DNA of 64,000 nucleotides from Pycnococcus provasolii (lineage: Eukaryota; Chlorophyta; Pseudoscourfieldiophyceae; Pseudoscourfieldiales; Pycnococcaceae). The notes beneath the pieces are model-generated. The model saw only the letters and a list, made by a program, of their open reading frames with translations. It was not told the DNA's origin and made no database searches. The translations under genes were made by a program, and so were the position numbers. Each line of letters starts with the position of its first letter. Position 1 is the stretch's first letter. Positions 1-9,604 of the stretch are shown piece by piece. The stretch covers positions 434,001 to 498,000 of the forward strand of contig OW568894.1 in NCBI GenBank assembly GCA_938743325.2, in the 5' to 3' direction.

Positions 1-2
1 TT

Positions 3-80
3 TCGTGGCCGATGAGTCCGATGCAAGCTTTCGCCATCGCGCTGTCGAGCATTGACACCAAGCTGTGCTACGTGTTGTAG
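3..80 (+). CDS. possible 3' end of a gene cut by the window start
   Basis: Frame 3 is open from the window edge to a TAG at 78-80 and would encode a 25-residue tail ending in DTKLCYVL. It is followed by AT-richer sequence that looks non-coding. Nothing in the tail identifies a family. It may be the last exon of a gene that starts outside the window, or chance, since an open frame this short is weak evidence. Confidence 0.2.
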   Translation, partial: SWPMSPMQAFAIALSSIDTKLCYVL

Positions 81-250
81 ATACCGTACGTATAGCTCGC
101 TGAATGTGTTGGTGTTGATTGAGAGCTCTGACTGATGTTACTAAATAATATCTTTTGAAGTTTCCATGAAATCCTATTATACACTGGAAGGAAGATATTT
201 ATGTAATCGGTACCGGTATGTATGGACATACTATATTCCAACCTTCCGTT

Positions 251-352
251 ATGATTAGGGTTTTGATTAGGGCTTTTGATTAGGGCTATGATTAGGGCTA
301 TGATTAGGGTTATGTTTAGGGTTAGGGTTAGGGTTAGGGTTATGATTAGGGT
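251..352 (+). repeat. degenerate interstitial telomere-like repeat
   Basis: About fourteen units built on GATTAGGG or GGTTAGGG, starting as ATGATTAGGG/TTTTGATTAGGG and becoming a pure run of four TTAGGG units near 315-340. It lies directly upstream of the FCF2 start. The six-base unit differs from the TTTAGGG of most green plants. It may be an old telomere remnant or an expanded promoter element, because single copies of the same motif sit upstream of several other genes here. Confidence 0.85.
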
Positions 353-450
353 TGAAGTTTTTTTTTGTTGGTCTTGTCTTCCAAACAAACTTTTTCGGCG
401 GCGGCGGCGGCACCTTGGCGGCGGCGTTGTTGAATTTGTTTTTTTGGATC

Positions 451-1347
451 ATGTTGGAACGTATGGATTTGGCGCTGCAAGCTATCGTTCATCGCGCGTC
501 TTTGGAAGTGCTTGGTCCTCAACGAACCTCTAGTAGGGTATCTGCGTCTGCGGCGGGAACTCCAACAACAGATCCCGATTTCGCCGGCGATTTGGAGAAC
601 TTTGCCATCGTGAAGGACACGTCAAATGTCGCAGAGCTCGAGAAGGTTGCGCGCCAACTCCGGTGGAACCCGCACAAACTCGCGTCGTCAGCGCCGTCGG
701 CGCGTGTTCTCGACGTGAGAAAGAGACACCAAGCTCAGGAAGCCGCGGCGGCTTCCTTGAAGAAACATGGGACTGCTGCCGCAAATGCTGCCGCAGGTGC
801 TCCTGACAGCGATTCTGACGACGACTCCGACGACTCGAACGCCGCGCCTACTCACGCTCGTGCTTTAGAGTCTGAGGAGACACAAAGACGAAACATCGTG
901 CACGCCGCCATCGCCTCGAACGGACAGTACCTACGCAAACCTGGGAAGGCGAGAGGGAACGACGACGACACGGACACGGCGGGGAAAAACTGGTTCCACA
1001 TGCCCGCGGCGAACATGACACCCGAACTGAAACGGGACCTGCAGGTGCTCAAGCTACGTGGTGCATACGACCCGAAGCGGTTCTACAAGGGAAACGACGG
1101 AAAGAAACTTCCCAAGTACTTCCAGATGGGAACTGTCGTCGAGGGTGCAACAGACTACGGAGTACCTGAAGCACGACTCACGCAGCGGGAGAGGAAAAAC
1201 ACGCTCGCGGAGGAAATTCTGCACGACGCGAACATCGCGGCGTACCGGAAGCGCAAGTTTCAGCAACTTCAGAGCGAGAAAGTCCCGCGCAAGATTAAGC
1301 GTGGGAAGGTGGAAGCGAAGAAGAAGAAGAAACACAAGAAACTGTAA
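451..1347 (+). CDS. FCF2: Fcf2-domain pre-rRNA processing protein
   Basis: 298 residues. The C-terminal half (about residues 188-285) carries the Fcf2 signature: NWFHMPA, then ELKRDLQVLKLRGAYDPKRF, then PKYFQMGTVVEG, then LTQRERKNTLAEEIL and YRKRKF. Fcf2 and its animal relative DNTTIP2/TDIF2 act in the nucleolar small-subunit processome and are needed for early 18S rRNA cleavages. The N-terminal half is low-complexity, with an acidic DSDSDDDSDDS stretch, and the protein ends in a lysine-rich nucleolar-type tail (KKKKKHKKL). I chose the ATG at 451. The frame is open back to 352, but that extension reads into the telomere-like repeat and is poly-Gly/Phe. Family assignment is secure; the exact start is inferred. 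Confidence 0.9.
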   Translation: MLERMDLALQAIVHRASLEVLGPQRTSSRVSASAAGTPTTDPDFAGDLENFAIVKDTSNVAELEKVARQLRWNPHKLASSAPSARVLDVRKRHQAQEAAAASLKKHGTAAANAAAGAPDSDSDDDSDDSNAAPTHARALESEETQRRNIVHAAIASNGQYLRKPGKARGNDDDTDTAGKNWFHMPAANMTPELKRDLQVLKLRGAYDPKRFYKGNDGKKLPKYFQMGTVVEGATDYGVPEARLTQRERKNTLAEEILHDANIAAYRKRKFQQLQSEKVPRKIKRGKVEAKKKKKHKKL

Positions 1348-1397
1348 TCATGTTACATAAACAATACAATAAAACACTGCGGTGACTTTTGCTCATA

Positions 1398-2282
1398 TCA
1401 CCTTGGGTCGTCGCCCATATAGATACTTTCGTACATGCGGCGTATGCGTGCTGGAGAGAGGCCGAGTGCCCATCCAAATCCTATGCAAGCGTGTGCGTAC
1501 GTCGCCTTGATTTCCCCACCCAGCTCGACGATGCGCCGTCCGCTCGTGCGCGCGGGTAAGTGGCTCTGCACAATGCGACGCCTTCTTCCTGTCTTCGCGC
1601 CACTTTTGTGCATACGCAAGCACAGATCGGCGTCTTCCATAATGGCAAGTTTCTCGTCGTAGCCGCCGACTTGTTTGAAATCTTCCCTTCGAACGAAAAT
1701 GGACTGGTCGCCAAATACCACGCGTAGTCCACGGCACGCGTCGTACGGCTTTAAGAGGAACGGGTAGATCCACGTTTTGTTTGCGTTGTGCCACGAGCTG
1801 AACTTCATGACTTTGTCGTTGTTGGTCTGTCTGGTGTCGTCCACAATCACAGGCCTGAAGGCGCCCAAGGCGACGTCAGGTTTTGCGAGCTGTCTTCTCG
1901 TTTCCTGCACGAGCTGAGGCGGCACGCGCGTGTCCGCGTGAACGAAGCACACGATGTCCCCCTTGGCGGCGTTTGCACCTAAGTTTTGCTGGCTCGATCG
2001 TCCGCGTGGCGATCGCGTGATGACTCTGTGCGCACCCGCCTTGCGAGCAATTTGTGCGGTTTTGTCAGAGTTTCCCTGCGCGACGACGACAAGTATTTCG
2101 TGCACGGGTGGACTGCACGCCTTGAGCGCCGCGATGGTACTTGCGATGGATTTCTCCTCGTTGAGCGCGGGAATCACGACGGAAACCTTTTGTGCATCTG
2201 CATTGACCTTTTGGTCGTCCCCGCCTAGGCCCAGGCCCATGGACTCCCCCAGGCCCAGGGGTCTCTTGGGTTTCTTGAACAT
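1398..2282 (-). CDS. family 2 glycosyltransferase, TIGR04283 (arsenosugar-biosynthesis) type
   Basis: 294 residues from the ATG at 2282 (MFKKPKRPLG). A GT-A fold is shown by VSVVIPALNEEKSI near the N-terminus, the nucleotide/metal motif FVHADTRVPP, GDQSIFVRREDFKQVGGYDE and MEDADLCLRM. This combination matches the TIGR04283 group, first defined in bacteria beside radical SAM/selenodomain genes and later linked to arsenosugar synthesis. The substrate here is inferred only. The C-terminus ends in a short hydrophobic stretch (ACIGFGWALGLSPARIRRMYESIY) that may contact membrane. The frame is open a further 28 codons to 2366 with hydrophobic residues; an N-terminal anchor from there is possible but that stretch is AT-rich like a leader. 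Single exon; its 3' end faces FCF2 with only 50 bases between them. Confidence 0.8.
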   Translation of the reverse strand: MFKKPKRPLGLGESMGLGLGGDDQKVNADAQKVSVVIPALNEEKSIASTIAALKACSPPVHEILVVVAQGNSDKTAQIARKAGAHRVITRSPRGRSSQQNLGANAAKGDIVCFVHADTRVPPQLVQETRRQLAKPDVALGAFRPVIVDDTRQTNNDKVMKFSSWHNANKTWIYPFLLKPYDACRGLRVVFGDQSIFVRREDFKQVGGYDEKLAIMEDADLCLRMHKSGAKTGRRRRIVQSHLPARTSGRRIVELGGEIKATYAHACIGFGWALGLSPARIRRMYESIYMGDDPR

Positions 2283-3058
2283 GATATGTAATGCCAAGGT
2301 AATCAAATCAATGAGCCTCAAGTGAATAAAATAAAACAAAACAAGACGTCCAAGGTAATAAATCAAATCAAACGTATGTAGTTGCCTTCTTATTTCTTAA
2401 CTATATATGTTTAAGGTAGTATATGCGACAAATGCCGACGACATCTAAAGAAAGCCGCATGACAACAACAACATGGATGCCGACGACATCGTCGCACCAA
2501 GTTATGTGATGTGATGTGAAATCCGACTCTTCGAAGAGGAAGAGCCCGTGAACCCAACCTTCCAAGGGGCCCATCACGTGATCCCTCCCCTCGGCAGCTC
2601 GGAGCGGAACCCCGAATAATCTCTCCTCGATTTATTTATGAAGTTGATTTCTAACCCCTAACTTAGCCATGGGGATCGCCAAAAAAAGAAGATTTTCGAG
2701 GGCGAATCTTCGTTCCCCTACAAGGTTTCCTTATTACAGTTGTGAAGGAATGGAATAAAGGGGATCCACAATGGAACGAGTGACTTTGACCATGCTATGC
2801 TTTGGATGAGACCTGATGATTGATTGCTGATTGATGTGAGAAGCCCTCCCCCTCTCATCACCCCTCTTATCCCTTCCGGCCCCACCCAGTGCACTCCCCC
2901 CACCCAGTTGGATGTGATGGGTGGGGTACCGGTCCCGCAAACTCTCCTCGTCCGCACAACTGTTCTTTGGATCCAGGGAGGGGAGGGCTGCAGGGGGGCC
3001 CTGTATCTATCTACCCGGGGTGTATCTTTCCTCCCTGCATATCCTACCTCAACAAACC
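2283..3058. promoter_or_regulatory. divergent intergenic region between the glycosyltransferase and PRK
   Basis: Holds the promoters of both flanking genes. Visible elements are a CCCCTAACTTAG telomere-like motif near 2655, a GGGATCC palindrome at 2761-2767 and pyrimidine-rich sequence just before the PRK start. No reading frame with recognisable content. Confidence 0.5.
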
Positions 3059-4363
3059 ATGGCGTCCTGCAAGTGCTCGTCTTCGAATATGCGTCTCTCC
3101 TCGGCTCGCCGTGTTCCCGCACGTGTTGCCCGTGGTGCTGCCGTGTCGCGCCGCTCCAACTTCTCGCAGGCGCTCAACACCGTCGTCGTCGGACTCGCGG
3201 CGGACTCCGGATGTGGCAAGTCGACGTTCATGCGTCGTATGACGCAGGTGTTCGGAGGTGACCCCGCGCCTCCCGCCGGCGGAAACCCAGACAGCAACAC
3301 GCTGCTCAGTGACATGACGACCGTCATCTGCCTCGACGACTACCACCTCAACGATCGCGAGGGACGCAAGGTGTCCGGAAAGACGGCGCTGCACGTCGAG
3401 GAGCAGGAGTTCGACCTCATGTACGAGCAGGTCAAGGCGCTCAAGGTACGTTCTTGATGCGAATGCAACGCGAATGCGATACCCATCGGGGGGAATATAA
3501 TAAAAAAATAGATACCCTGAGTTGTTTTTTTTTATTGGTGTGTGTGTGTGTGTGTGTGTGTTTCTAACCATCCACAATCATACGAAACATACAATAAACA
3601 GGACGGAAAGAGCGTGGACAAGCGCATCTACAACCACGTCACGGGCGTCATGGACGCGCCGGAGAAGATCGAGTCGCCTGAGATCCTCGTCATCGAGGGA
3701 CTTCACCCGTTCGTGGACAAGCGCGTGCGCGACCTCTGCGACTTCTCCATCTACCTCGACATCTCCGACGAGATCAAGTTCGCGTGGAAGATCCAGCGCG
3801 ACATGGCGGAGCGTGGACACTCCCTGGAGTCCATCAAGGCGTCCATCGAGGCACGCAAGCCGGACTTCGACGCGTACGTCGACCCGCAGAAGGAGTTCGC
3901 GGACGTCATCATCCAGGTGCTCCCCACGCAGCTCATCCCCGGAGATACCGACGGCAAGGTTCTGCGCGTGCGCATGATCCAGAAGGAGGGCAAGGAGATG
4001 TTCGACCCCTCGTACCTGTTCGACGAGGGCTCCACCATCTCGTGGATCCCGTGCGGACGCAAGCTCACGTGCTCGTACCCTGGCCTCAAAATGTTCTACG
4101 GACCTGACACGTGGTACGGCCAGGACGTGAGCGTGCTCGAGCTCGACGGACAGTTCGACAAGCTCGAGGAGCTCATCTACCTCGAGTCGCACCTCAGCAA
4201 CACGTCGAGCAAGTTCTACGGCGAGCTGACGCAGCAGATGCTGAAGAACAGCGACTTCCCCGGAAGCAACAACGGAACGGGACTGTTCCAGACGCTCGTG
4301 GGCCTGAAGATCCGCGAGTTCTACGAGCTCCTGGTGGGCAAGGAGGTGAAGGTTGCCGCGTAA
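3059..4363 (+). CDS. PRK: phosphoribulokinase, chloroplast precursor, two exons
   Basis: Makes ribulose-1,5-bisphosphate from ribulose-5-phosphate and ATP in the Calvin cycle (stroma). Exon 1 is 3059-3445, exon 2 is 3602-4363, giving 381 residues. The 156-nt GT-AG intron (3446-3601) contains a T-run and a TG repeat. The first ~35 residues are Ser/Arg/Ala-rich, as in a transit peptide. Walker A is GLAADSGCGKSTF; the two thioredoxin-regulated cysteines are present (ADSGCGKS and VICLDDYH), as is the C-terminal pair (WIPCGRKLTCSYPG) tied to CP12/GAPDH complex formation. This is the full eukaryotic, redox-regulated form. Splice sites restore the conserved LKDGKSVDKRIYNHVTG junction, so the gene structure is firm. 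Confidence 0.97.
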
Positions 4364-4570
4364 ATTATGCGCAAGCAAAAAAACCGACACATCACAACAC
4401 ACGAAAGAAAAAATTAAAATTGCTTGGAGGGACATGGAGGGTGGGCAGTACACAGACAACCAACCACGTTATATGATCCTTCTGTAACCCATGTGATCGT
4501 TGTGGAAACGAAACTATTAACATGGTGTGGTATGTACGTGTTTTTTTTAGAGTTACAAGGAAGATCCGCA

Positions 4571-5548
4571 TCAGGGAACGGCGCATTCCATCTTCGGCGA
4601 CTTGGCGAGCCTGCTTGGCGGGTCGACATACGCAGCGACGAAAAACTCCGCGTTGTTCTTTGACAGGAAGCGCAGTATCTCGTGCAGCTTTGTCGTCATC
4701 ACCTCCGGGATGCGCGGGTCGCCGCTGCTCTCCTTCGGGAGCAGCTCGGGCAATCTGACGAAGAAGCGTAGCAGGTGCTCGGCTCCGTACACGTCGCTCG
4801 GTTGCGTTCCTGCAGGTACGTGCCGTGCATTTTGCTCCCGCTCGTTCGCGTACAGCAGTTTCGAGTTGCACGTCTTGTCGAAAAAGACGCGCAGGCCGTC
4901 TGCGAGCTGGTTGAGCGCGTTACTTTTTTCTGTAGCCGTGCTAGCACCACCCCCGGCTGCGTTCCCTGAACTTTTCGACGCGACGAACTGCTCGAGGATC
5001 TGCGCCACAGTCGGCGACCTAGGCAGCGGCACGAGTTTGTTCGCCTCTTTCACCTGGTCGTTGTCTTCAACGAGCTGGCGCTTCAGCAGCGCGGGGAAGA
5101 CGATGTTGACAGCTGTGACAGGCTCAGGCTCTGGCGCTGTTGCTGTTGCTGTTGCTGTGGCAGCGGCCGGTTCTCTAACCTTTGTCTTTGTTTTTTTGGT
5201 CGCCGTTTCCTTCTTTTGTTGCATTTTCTGGTCGTCTTTCTTCGCCTTTTTCTTATTTTTAGACACAGACACGTTCTTCGCGGCGTTATGGACAGCAGCA
5301 TCAGCAGCAGCATCAGCATCACATGACGGTGATCGCTTTTGTTTTTTAGCTGCCTGCTTTGACGCCCCAGCCAAACCCAAAGAACCGCAAGCAGAAAGGA
5401 CCCGTTTATTCATGGAAGTTTTCTTGCCAAGATTGTTTTTTTGTTTCCCTCCATCATCATCATCATCATCATGCTTTTTAAGATCCCCGGATCGAGGCGG
5501 AGGCAATAAAGCCGCTGCACGACGACGACGCTGAGAAGGGACGGGCAT
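4571..5548 (-). CDS. MRG-domain chromatin protein lacking a chromodomain
   Basis: 325 residues. The C-terminal ~170 residues are an MRG domain: NIVFPALLKRQLVEDNDQV, KLVPLPRSPTVAQILEQF, LADGLRVFFDKTCNSKLLY, then DVYGAEHLLRFFVRLPELLP and LSKNNAEFFVAAY. MRG15/EAF3 proteins join NuA4 acetyltransferase and Sin3/Rpd3S deacetylase complexes. The N-terminal 150 residues are low-complexity (poly-Asp, Lys-rich, ATATATAPEPEP) and show no chromodomain, which canonical EAF3/MRG15 and plant MRG1/2 have. It therefore resembles the MORF4/MRGX form. Single exon; tail-to-tail with PRK, 207 bases apart. MRG assignment is strong; complex membership is inferred. Confidence 0.88.
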   Translation of the reverse strand: MPVPSQRRRRAAALLPPPRSGDLKKHDDDDDDGGKQKNNLGKKTSMNKRVLSACGSLGLAGASKQAAKKQKRSPSCDADAAADAAVHNAAKNVSVSKNKKKAKKDDQKMQQKKETATKKTKTKVREPAAATATATATAPEPEPVTAVNIVFPALLKRQLVEDNDQVKEANKLVPLPRSPTVAQILEQFVASKSSGNAAGGGASTATEKSNALNQLADGLRVFFDKTCNSKLLYANEREQNARHVPAGTQPSDVYGAEHLLRFFVRLPELLPKESSGDPRIPEVMTTKLHEILRFLSKNNAEFFVAAYVDPPSRLAKSPKMECAVP

Positions 5549-5915
5549 GACGACCCTGAGAAAGCTTATGTTGTGCTCGCGAGGTTAACCGGGACGTTGT
5601 GTTCGAACCCAAGAACAAGAGGGCGGGAAGGTCATTCCAGTGAGGTGCTTCCAGAAGAAGAAAAAAGTTCTACCTTAGACGCAAAGGATTGATTGGGGTT
5701 TAGGGGGGGGAGATGTGAAGAGGGATCCCAACCCCGAAATGTCGCCCGGGAATATCCCCCGTTGCTATCCCCCGTGCTTGGTCAAGTTCTTCCCCTAAGA
5801 AGTAGGGCTTCCTAGGTGTTCAGACGGGACCCCCTTCCCTTGGCCAAAAACAAACCCCTGATTGATTAGGGTACTTGGAAGAACGGAATGCGCCGCCATC
5901 CCTCGGTAACGTCAT
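5549..5915. promoter_or_regulatory. divergent promoter region (MRG protein / SLT11-like)
   Basis: Contains GGGATCCC (5722-5729), two TATCCCCCGT-like repeats near 5750-5775, and GATTAGGGTA at 5867-5876, 40 bases from the SLT11-like start. No coding signal seen. Confidence 0.45.
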
Positions 5916-6989
5916 ATGGCAATGTCGTCTCATCATCAGCATCAGCAGCAGCCTGCCCGTCCTAGTCAGCAGACGTCGCGTATGGCTGCTTCCAGTTCTA
6001 TAGATAACAAGGACAGCGTCGACTTCCCGCTCATATGCGAAACGTGCTTAGGACCCAACCCTTACGTACGCATGCTCAAGTACCCGAACCACAAGGAGTG
6101 CCCCATCACGTCAAGACCGTTCACAGTCTTCCGATTCAGACCGGGAGGCTCCGAGTCCAGGTACAAGTCAACCGTCATATCCAAAGAGGCGGCGAAAATC
6201 AAAAACGTATGCCAGGTGTGCCTCTTCGACCTCGAGTACGGCTTGCCCAGCTCCGTCGTATCCACGCTTGGAGCAGGACCGGCGTCCGCAGCCATAGACG
6301 CGCCGCGATCCGCCGTCAACAAGGAGTACTTCTACGAAGGACTCGCGACGAACACAATTGGGGCTGGTGCAGGCGCGGGAACGCGCGCCATCGCCGCGGC
6401 GGAGGCGGCGACGACGCCGGAGAACGACGAGCACCTGCGACGTCTCGCGCGAAACCGTGCGCCGGACTACAGGCGCAACAAACACAAGCTGTGCAGCTTC
6501 TGGCTCGCGAAGAGCTGCACACGATGCCAGGATGGACACAGCTGCACATATCGACCGTGCAATGGAGACTGGGACTTTGTCGAGCTAAGCGAAGAGGAGA
6601 ACGCCGAACTGCAGAAAATTCTCCAAGAGGATGGAGTCTCGGGTGCGATGAGGCGTGACGACGAGGTGATGACTCGGCTGAGGAAGGCGCTGCACCGCTC
6701 GTTCAACGGAAACGTCAAGTCGAAAATCAGCAGCCGCTACCACGGAAAGAATGATGCCATGGCGTCTGCCATGCTCGCGAAGGTGGAAGAGCGCAAAGCT
6801 GCGGCAGCAGAAGCCGGTGGCGGTGGCGGCAGCGGCGGCGGCGGCGTGGGAGGGCAGCACGATGCTTCTGCCGCCGCACATTCTGAAGCCGCCGCCGCCG
6901 CCGCCGCAGGTGCAGCGGCAGCCTACCCGAGCATGCGAGCTGACGCGGCGGGATCTGTGCACGCCGCAAAGCGTGCGCGAAAGGAATAG
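5916..6989 (+). CDS. SLT11/RBM22-like splicing factor without an RRM
   Basis: 357 residues. Residues ~35-110 match the N-terminal zinc-binding region of RBM22/Ecm2(Slt11): DFPLICETCLGPNPYVRM, KECPITSRPFTVFRF, then KNVCQVCLFDLEYGLP. Further on is RNKHKLCSFWLAKSC with a CCCH-like cluster, then KSKISSRYHGKNDAMASAMLAK, matching the RYYGINDPVADKLL segment just before the RRM in RBM22. Where the RRM should follow, the protein becomes Ala/Gly-rich (about 80 residues) and ends KRARKE. RBM22 contacts the U6/intron region of the activated spliceosome. Without the RRM this may be a divergent paralogue, or the RRM may be on an unrecognised downstream exon, but only 94 bases separate it from the next gene. 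Single exon. Confidence 0.82.
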   Translation: MAMSSHHQHQQQPARPSQQTSRMAASSSIDNKDSVDFPLICETCLGPNPYVRMLKYPNHKECPITSRPFTVFRFRPGGSESRYKSTVISKEAAKIKNVCQVCLFDLEYGLPSSVVSTLGAGPASAAIDAPRSAVNKEYFYEGLATNTIGAGAGAGTRAIAAAEAATTPENDEHLRRLARNRAPDYRRNKHKLCSFWLAKSCTRCQDGHSCTYRPCNGDWDFVELSEEENAELQKILQEDGVSGAMRRDDEVMTRLRKALHRSFNGNVKSKISSRYHGKNDAMASAMLAKVEERKAAAAEAGGGGGSGGGGVGGQHDASAAAHSEAAAAAAAGAAAAYPSMRADAAGSVHAAKRARKE

Positions 6990-7083
6990 AAGCCCTCTTG
7001 TAACTTGTTTGACCAAAAAAATTGTTTTTCTCAAAAGGACATCAAATGTGTTGTTACTAGAGCGAAAAATCTACAGCACTACT

Positions 7084-8391
7084 CTACTGTTTTTTCGCCT
7101 TCTTTCGCGCGCGCATCAGTGCAACCTGCTCGACGCACGTCATGACGAAGAATAAGATTACGCCAAGCACGAACAGATTCCACACGCCCTTTAGCGATGG
7201 CATGGGGAGGTAACGTGCAAGGCCGGTCGCCTGCGCGCGCGCAAGCGCGGCAGCCTTCTCCGCCGCCTCGCGCTGAAGGCGACGCTCCGCGGCGGGTAGC
7301 AGGTAGCTCGACAGTTCCGCGCGCAGCTTCGTCTCCGCGATGGCACCCACGACTGGTATCGACCCGAAGAATTTTAGCAGAGGTTCGCGCGATGCCGTGC
7401 GGAACAGCGCAGTGAATCCGAGACCTTGCAAGTTCGCCTTGAAGCACGCCTTGCCAACGGCGACGCCGATGAAAAAGTCCCAGAAGCGCATCATGTAGAA
7501 GCCGCAGCACATGCCGCACACGTCGAACGCCGCGTTGGGCCACGAAGATAGCGCGACGACGGCGAGGAAGCCGTGCTTGTCGATGAGGTGGATCATCAGC
7601 GACTGGCTCTTGTCCCAGAGGCTGAGCTTGGACCAGTTTTTCATTTGGAGTCTTGCGAGTTCGTGGGAGACTTCGTCGTCACCGTCGCTCGCGCTTCGTC
7701 CCGCCTTTGCCGCGGCGTACGATATGGCGTACGGAGGTATTTCTCCCATTGCTGTTCCCAGTCCCCACAGCATCATGTGAGGCACGCACTTTGCGAAGAC
7801 TTGCGCGAACGTCGGCGGCGTTGTTGACGGCGACGACAGGCACTTCATATCCGTTTCTCGGAACCACGCGTTGGACATGCTGTCAAAGTCCGTGGATCCA
7901 CACCTTTCTGCTGCGAGGCAGATGGCGCACACTTGCGGGAACGCGAACAGCATGCCGCTGTGTAAGCCTGTACCTAGTCCGACGCTGCTTAGGATGCCTA
8001 AGCCCACCCACCACACGACGTACGCAAGATATGCGTCGACTGTGTCCAATGCGGCAGACGACTCGACGGCGTGTGCGAGTAGGTACACGACCGCCACGCC
8101 TAGAAACGCGACGACGGTTTTTCTGTATTCGTGAGCGACGATGTGTGTGGCATCTGATACCCACTCCCAGACTTGGAAACCAAAATGACGGAGCACGAGA
8201 ACGGGCGAGCGAAGAAGACGACACGAAGACGCAGGATCCAAATCCAAGGCCGCCGCATCATCATCATCAGACGCTGATGACGCCCCAGATCCAGACGCGA
8301 CCAACAATCCTGCGCCAACATTCATGGGACGACGCTGAGACGCCCCTAACGAACGAGGGGGAGGTGGAGACTGAGACTCGAGGTCAACCAT
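7084..8391 (-). CDS. VMP1: VMP1/KMS1-like ER membrane protein (DedA/SNARE-associated superfamily)
   Basis: 435 residues. The conserved core reads VGLGILSSVGLGTGLHSGML, FPQVCAI, MLWGLGTAMGEIPPYAISYAAA, then HGFLAVVALSSWPNAAFDVCG and GKACFKANLQ, the signature of vacuole membrane protein 1 (plant KMS1/KMS2). Roughly six to seven hydrophobic segments are visible, with a final membrane segment (NLFVLGVILFFVMTCVEQ) and a KKAKKQ lysine tail like an ER-retrieval signal. VMP1 is an ER lipid scramblase needed for autophagosome formation and ER contacts. The acidic, Ser-rich N-terminus (~60 residues) is likely cytosolic. Single exon; tail-to-tail with the SLT11-like gene. Confidence 0.9.
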   Translation of the reverse strand: MVDLESQSPPPPRSLGASQRRPMNVGAGLLVASGSGASSASDDDDAAALDLDPASSCRLLRSPVLVLRHFGFQVWEWVSDATHIVAHEYRKTVVAFLGVAVVYLLAHAVESSAALDTVDAYLAYVVWWVGLGILSSVGLGTGLHSGMLFAFPQVCAICLAAERCGSTDFDSMSNAWFRETDMKCLSSPSTTPPTFAQVFAKCVPHMMLWGLGTAMGEIPPYAISYAAAKAGRSASDGDDEVSHELARLQMKNWSKLSLWDKSQSLMIHLIDKHGFLAVVALSSWPNAAFDVCGMCCGFYMMRFWDFFIGVAVGKACFKANLQGLGFTALFRTASREPLLKFFGSIPVVGAIAETKLRAELSSYLLPAAERRLQREAAEKAAALARAQATGLARYLPMPSLKGVWNLFVLGVILFFVMTCVEQVALMRARKKAKKQ

Positions 8392-9604
8392 GAAGATGAA
8401 AATGAAAATGAATAAGGAAAATGAAAGACACGCGTGCTCAAGACGAACGATCTTTGGTGTTCAGTTCTTTTTCTTTTGTGTTTTTCATCGGAATAATCCT
8501 TGGAACAATTATTCGAGCTGCTTCCCGCCGGGCGTAGGGTAGGTTTCGCCTCGGGCAGGGGGGCACGCACTCATCCCGATGATGAAGGGGGATCCGGCTT
8601 TGGTCTTGGATTCGCCATGGGAGACTTTTTGGGGAGGAGGTTTCAGGTTTGGGGATCCCGGTCGGGCCCGTTTCCACACCAGACATCTGTCCCACAGTCC
8701 CACACCATCTGAGAGAGAGGGTGGCCTTGCTGAGCTCGCGCGCACGGGTGAGGCAAGGCGGCCGCGCTGCTCGCGGCTCTATGGGGTTGCGGCTGCCGGC
8801 TGGATGCGCACTTGAGCTCGCTTTGCTCGCTCCCGTTTGAGCTTTGCTCCGGCAACTTGAGCTAGCCGAGTAGCCGGGCGGGCAGCTCGTTTCACGAGGA
8901 ACGATTTGCTGAACTTGACGCACAGATTCAGGAAACTATTGCCAAGCATCCGAGGGCAGTAGGGCAGTTGGTATGGTCGACAGTTTGAACACCAAGAAGG
9001 TGGCCTTCACCAAGGATTCTATCTTTAATATTTTACCTTCGTCACGCGGATCACGATTTCTTTTTCTGATAGCGACGATACAATGCGTGCTAAGATTGGT
9101 GACACCTTGTTCAAGATGCTAAGCGACAAGGGTTACATTGCAGACACACCACTCATACGCGTGCGTCAAGAAAACAGTCCGCATGGCATAACCGCTTCCC
9201 TCGAGTCGAAGACGAAATTTGTTTGCCATCGTCAGCATGTTTCGTCGTCGCGTGCTCGCAGGTGGAACCACCGCAAAACGCTTTGCGGTGGAGCCGGTAC
9301 ACACACTGACGGCATCGCAACGTCGCGGGCGTTCAGCCCGACGGTTACGCGCCGGCCGGCGCGCGCTCCTCGAGAAGGCGGCGGTGTTGTCGACTGCAAC
9401 GCGCGAGGAGTTCCGGACGATTGTTTTCGCGCCCAACCCAGATGAGGGGCCCGAAAGTCCGAAACCCACGCCGCCAAAGAATGGAAATTGGTCGGGGCAC
9501 ACCCCACCAAAAGCAGTACTAGTTTTGGTTTTGTACCCGCTCATTTCCAACAAACGGAGTGTTCTCCATCTTGTGCGTCTTGTGTGTCTTGTGTGCCTTG
9601 TGAT
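8392..9604. other. long intergenic region upstream of VMP1 and dihydroorotase
   Basis: 1.2 kb between divergent genes. It holds GGGGATCC palindromes at 8587 and 8651, a local duplication of GAGCTCGCTTTGCTC-like sequence near 8812-8850, and several short open frames (for example from 9083 and 9219) with no recognisable domain. The 9083 frame starts with a plausible protein-like stretch (KMLSDKGYIADTPLIR) but degrades after ~50 codons. I cannot support a gene here. Confidence 0.4.
9268..9291 (+). other. perfect 10-bp stem hairpin
   Basis: CCACCGCAAA at 9268-9277 and TTTGCGGTGG at 9282-9291 are exact inverted copies around a four-base loop. A second palindrome (GCGCCGGCCGGCGC) lies at 9350-9363. 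Both are about 240-340 bases upstream of the dihydroorotase start and could fold in a 5' leader. Confidence 0.6.

Noticed and set aside
5601-5610. GTTCGAACCC, a tRNA B-box-like sequence upstream of the MRG gene
   Set aside because: No acceptor or D-arm partner within reach on either side, in normal or permuted order.
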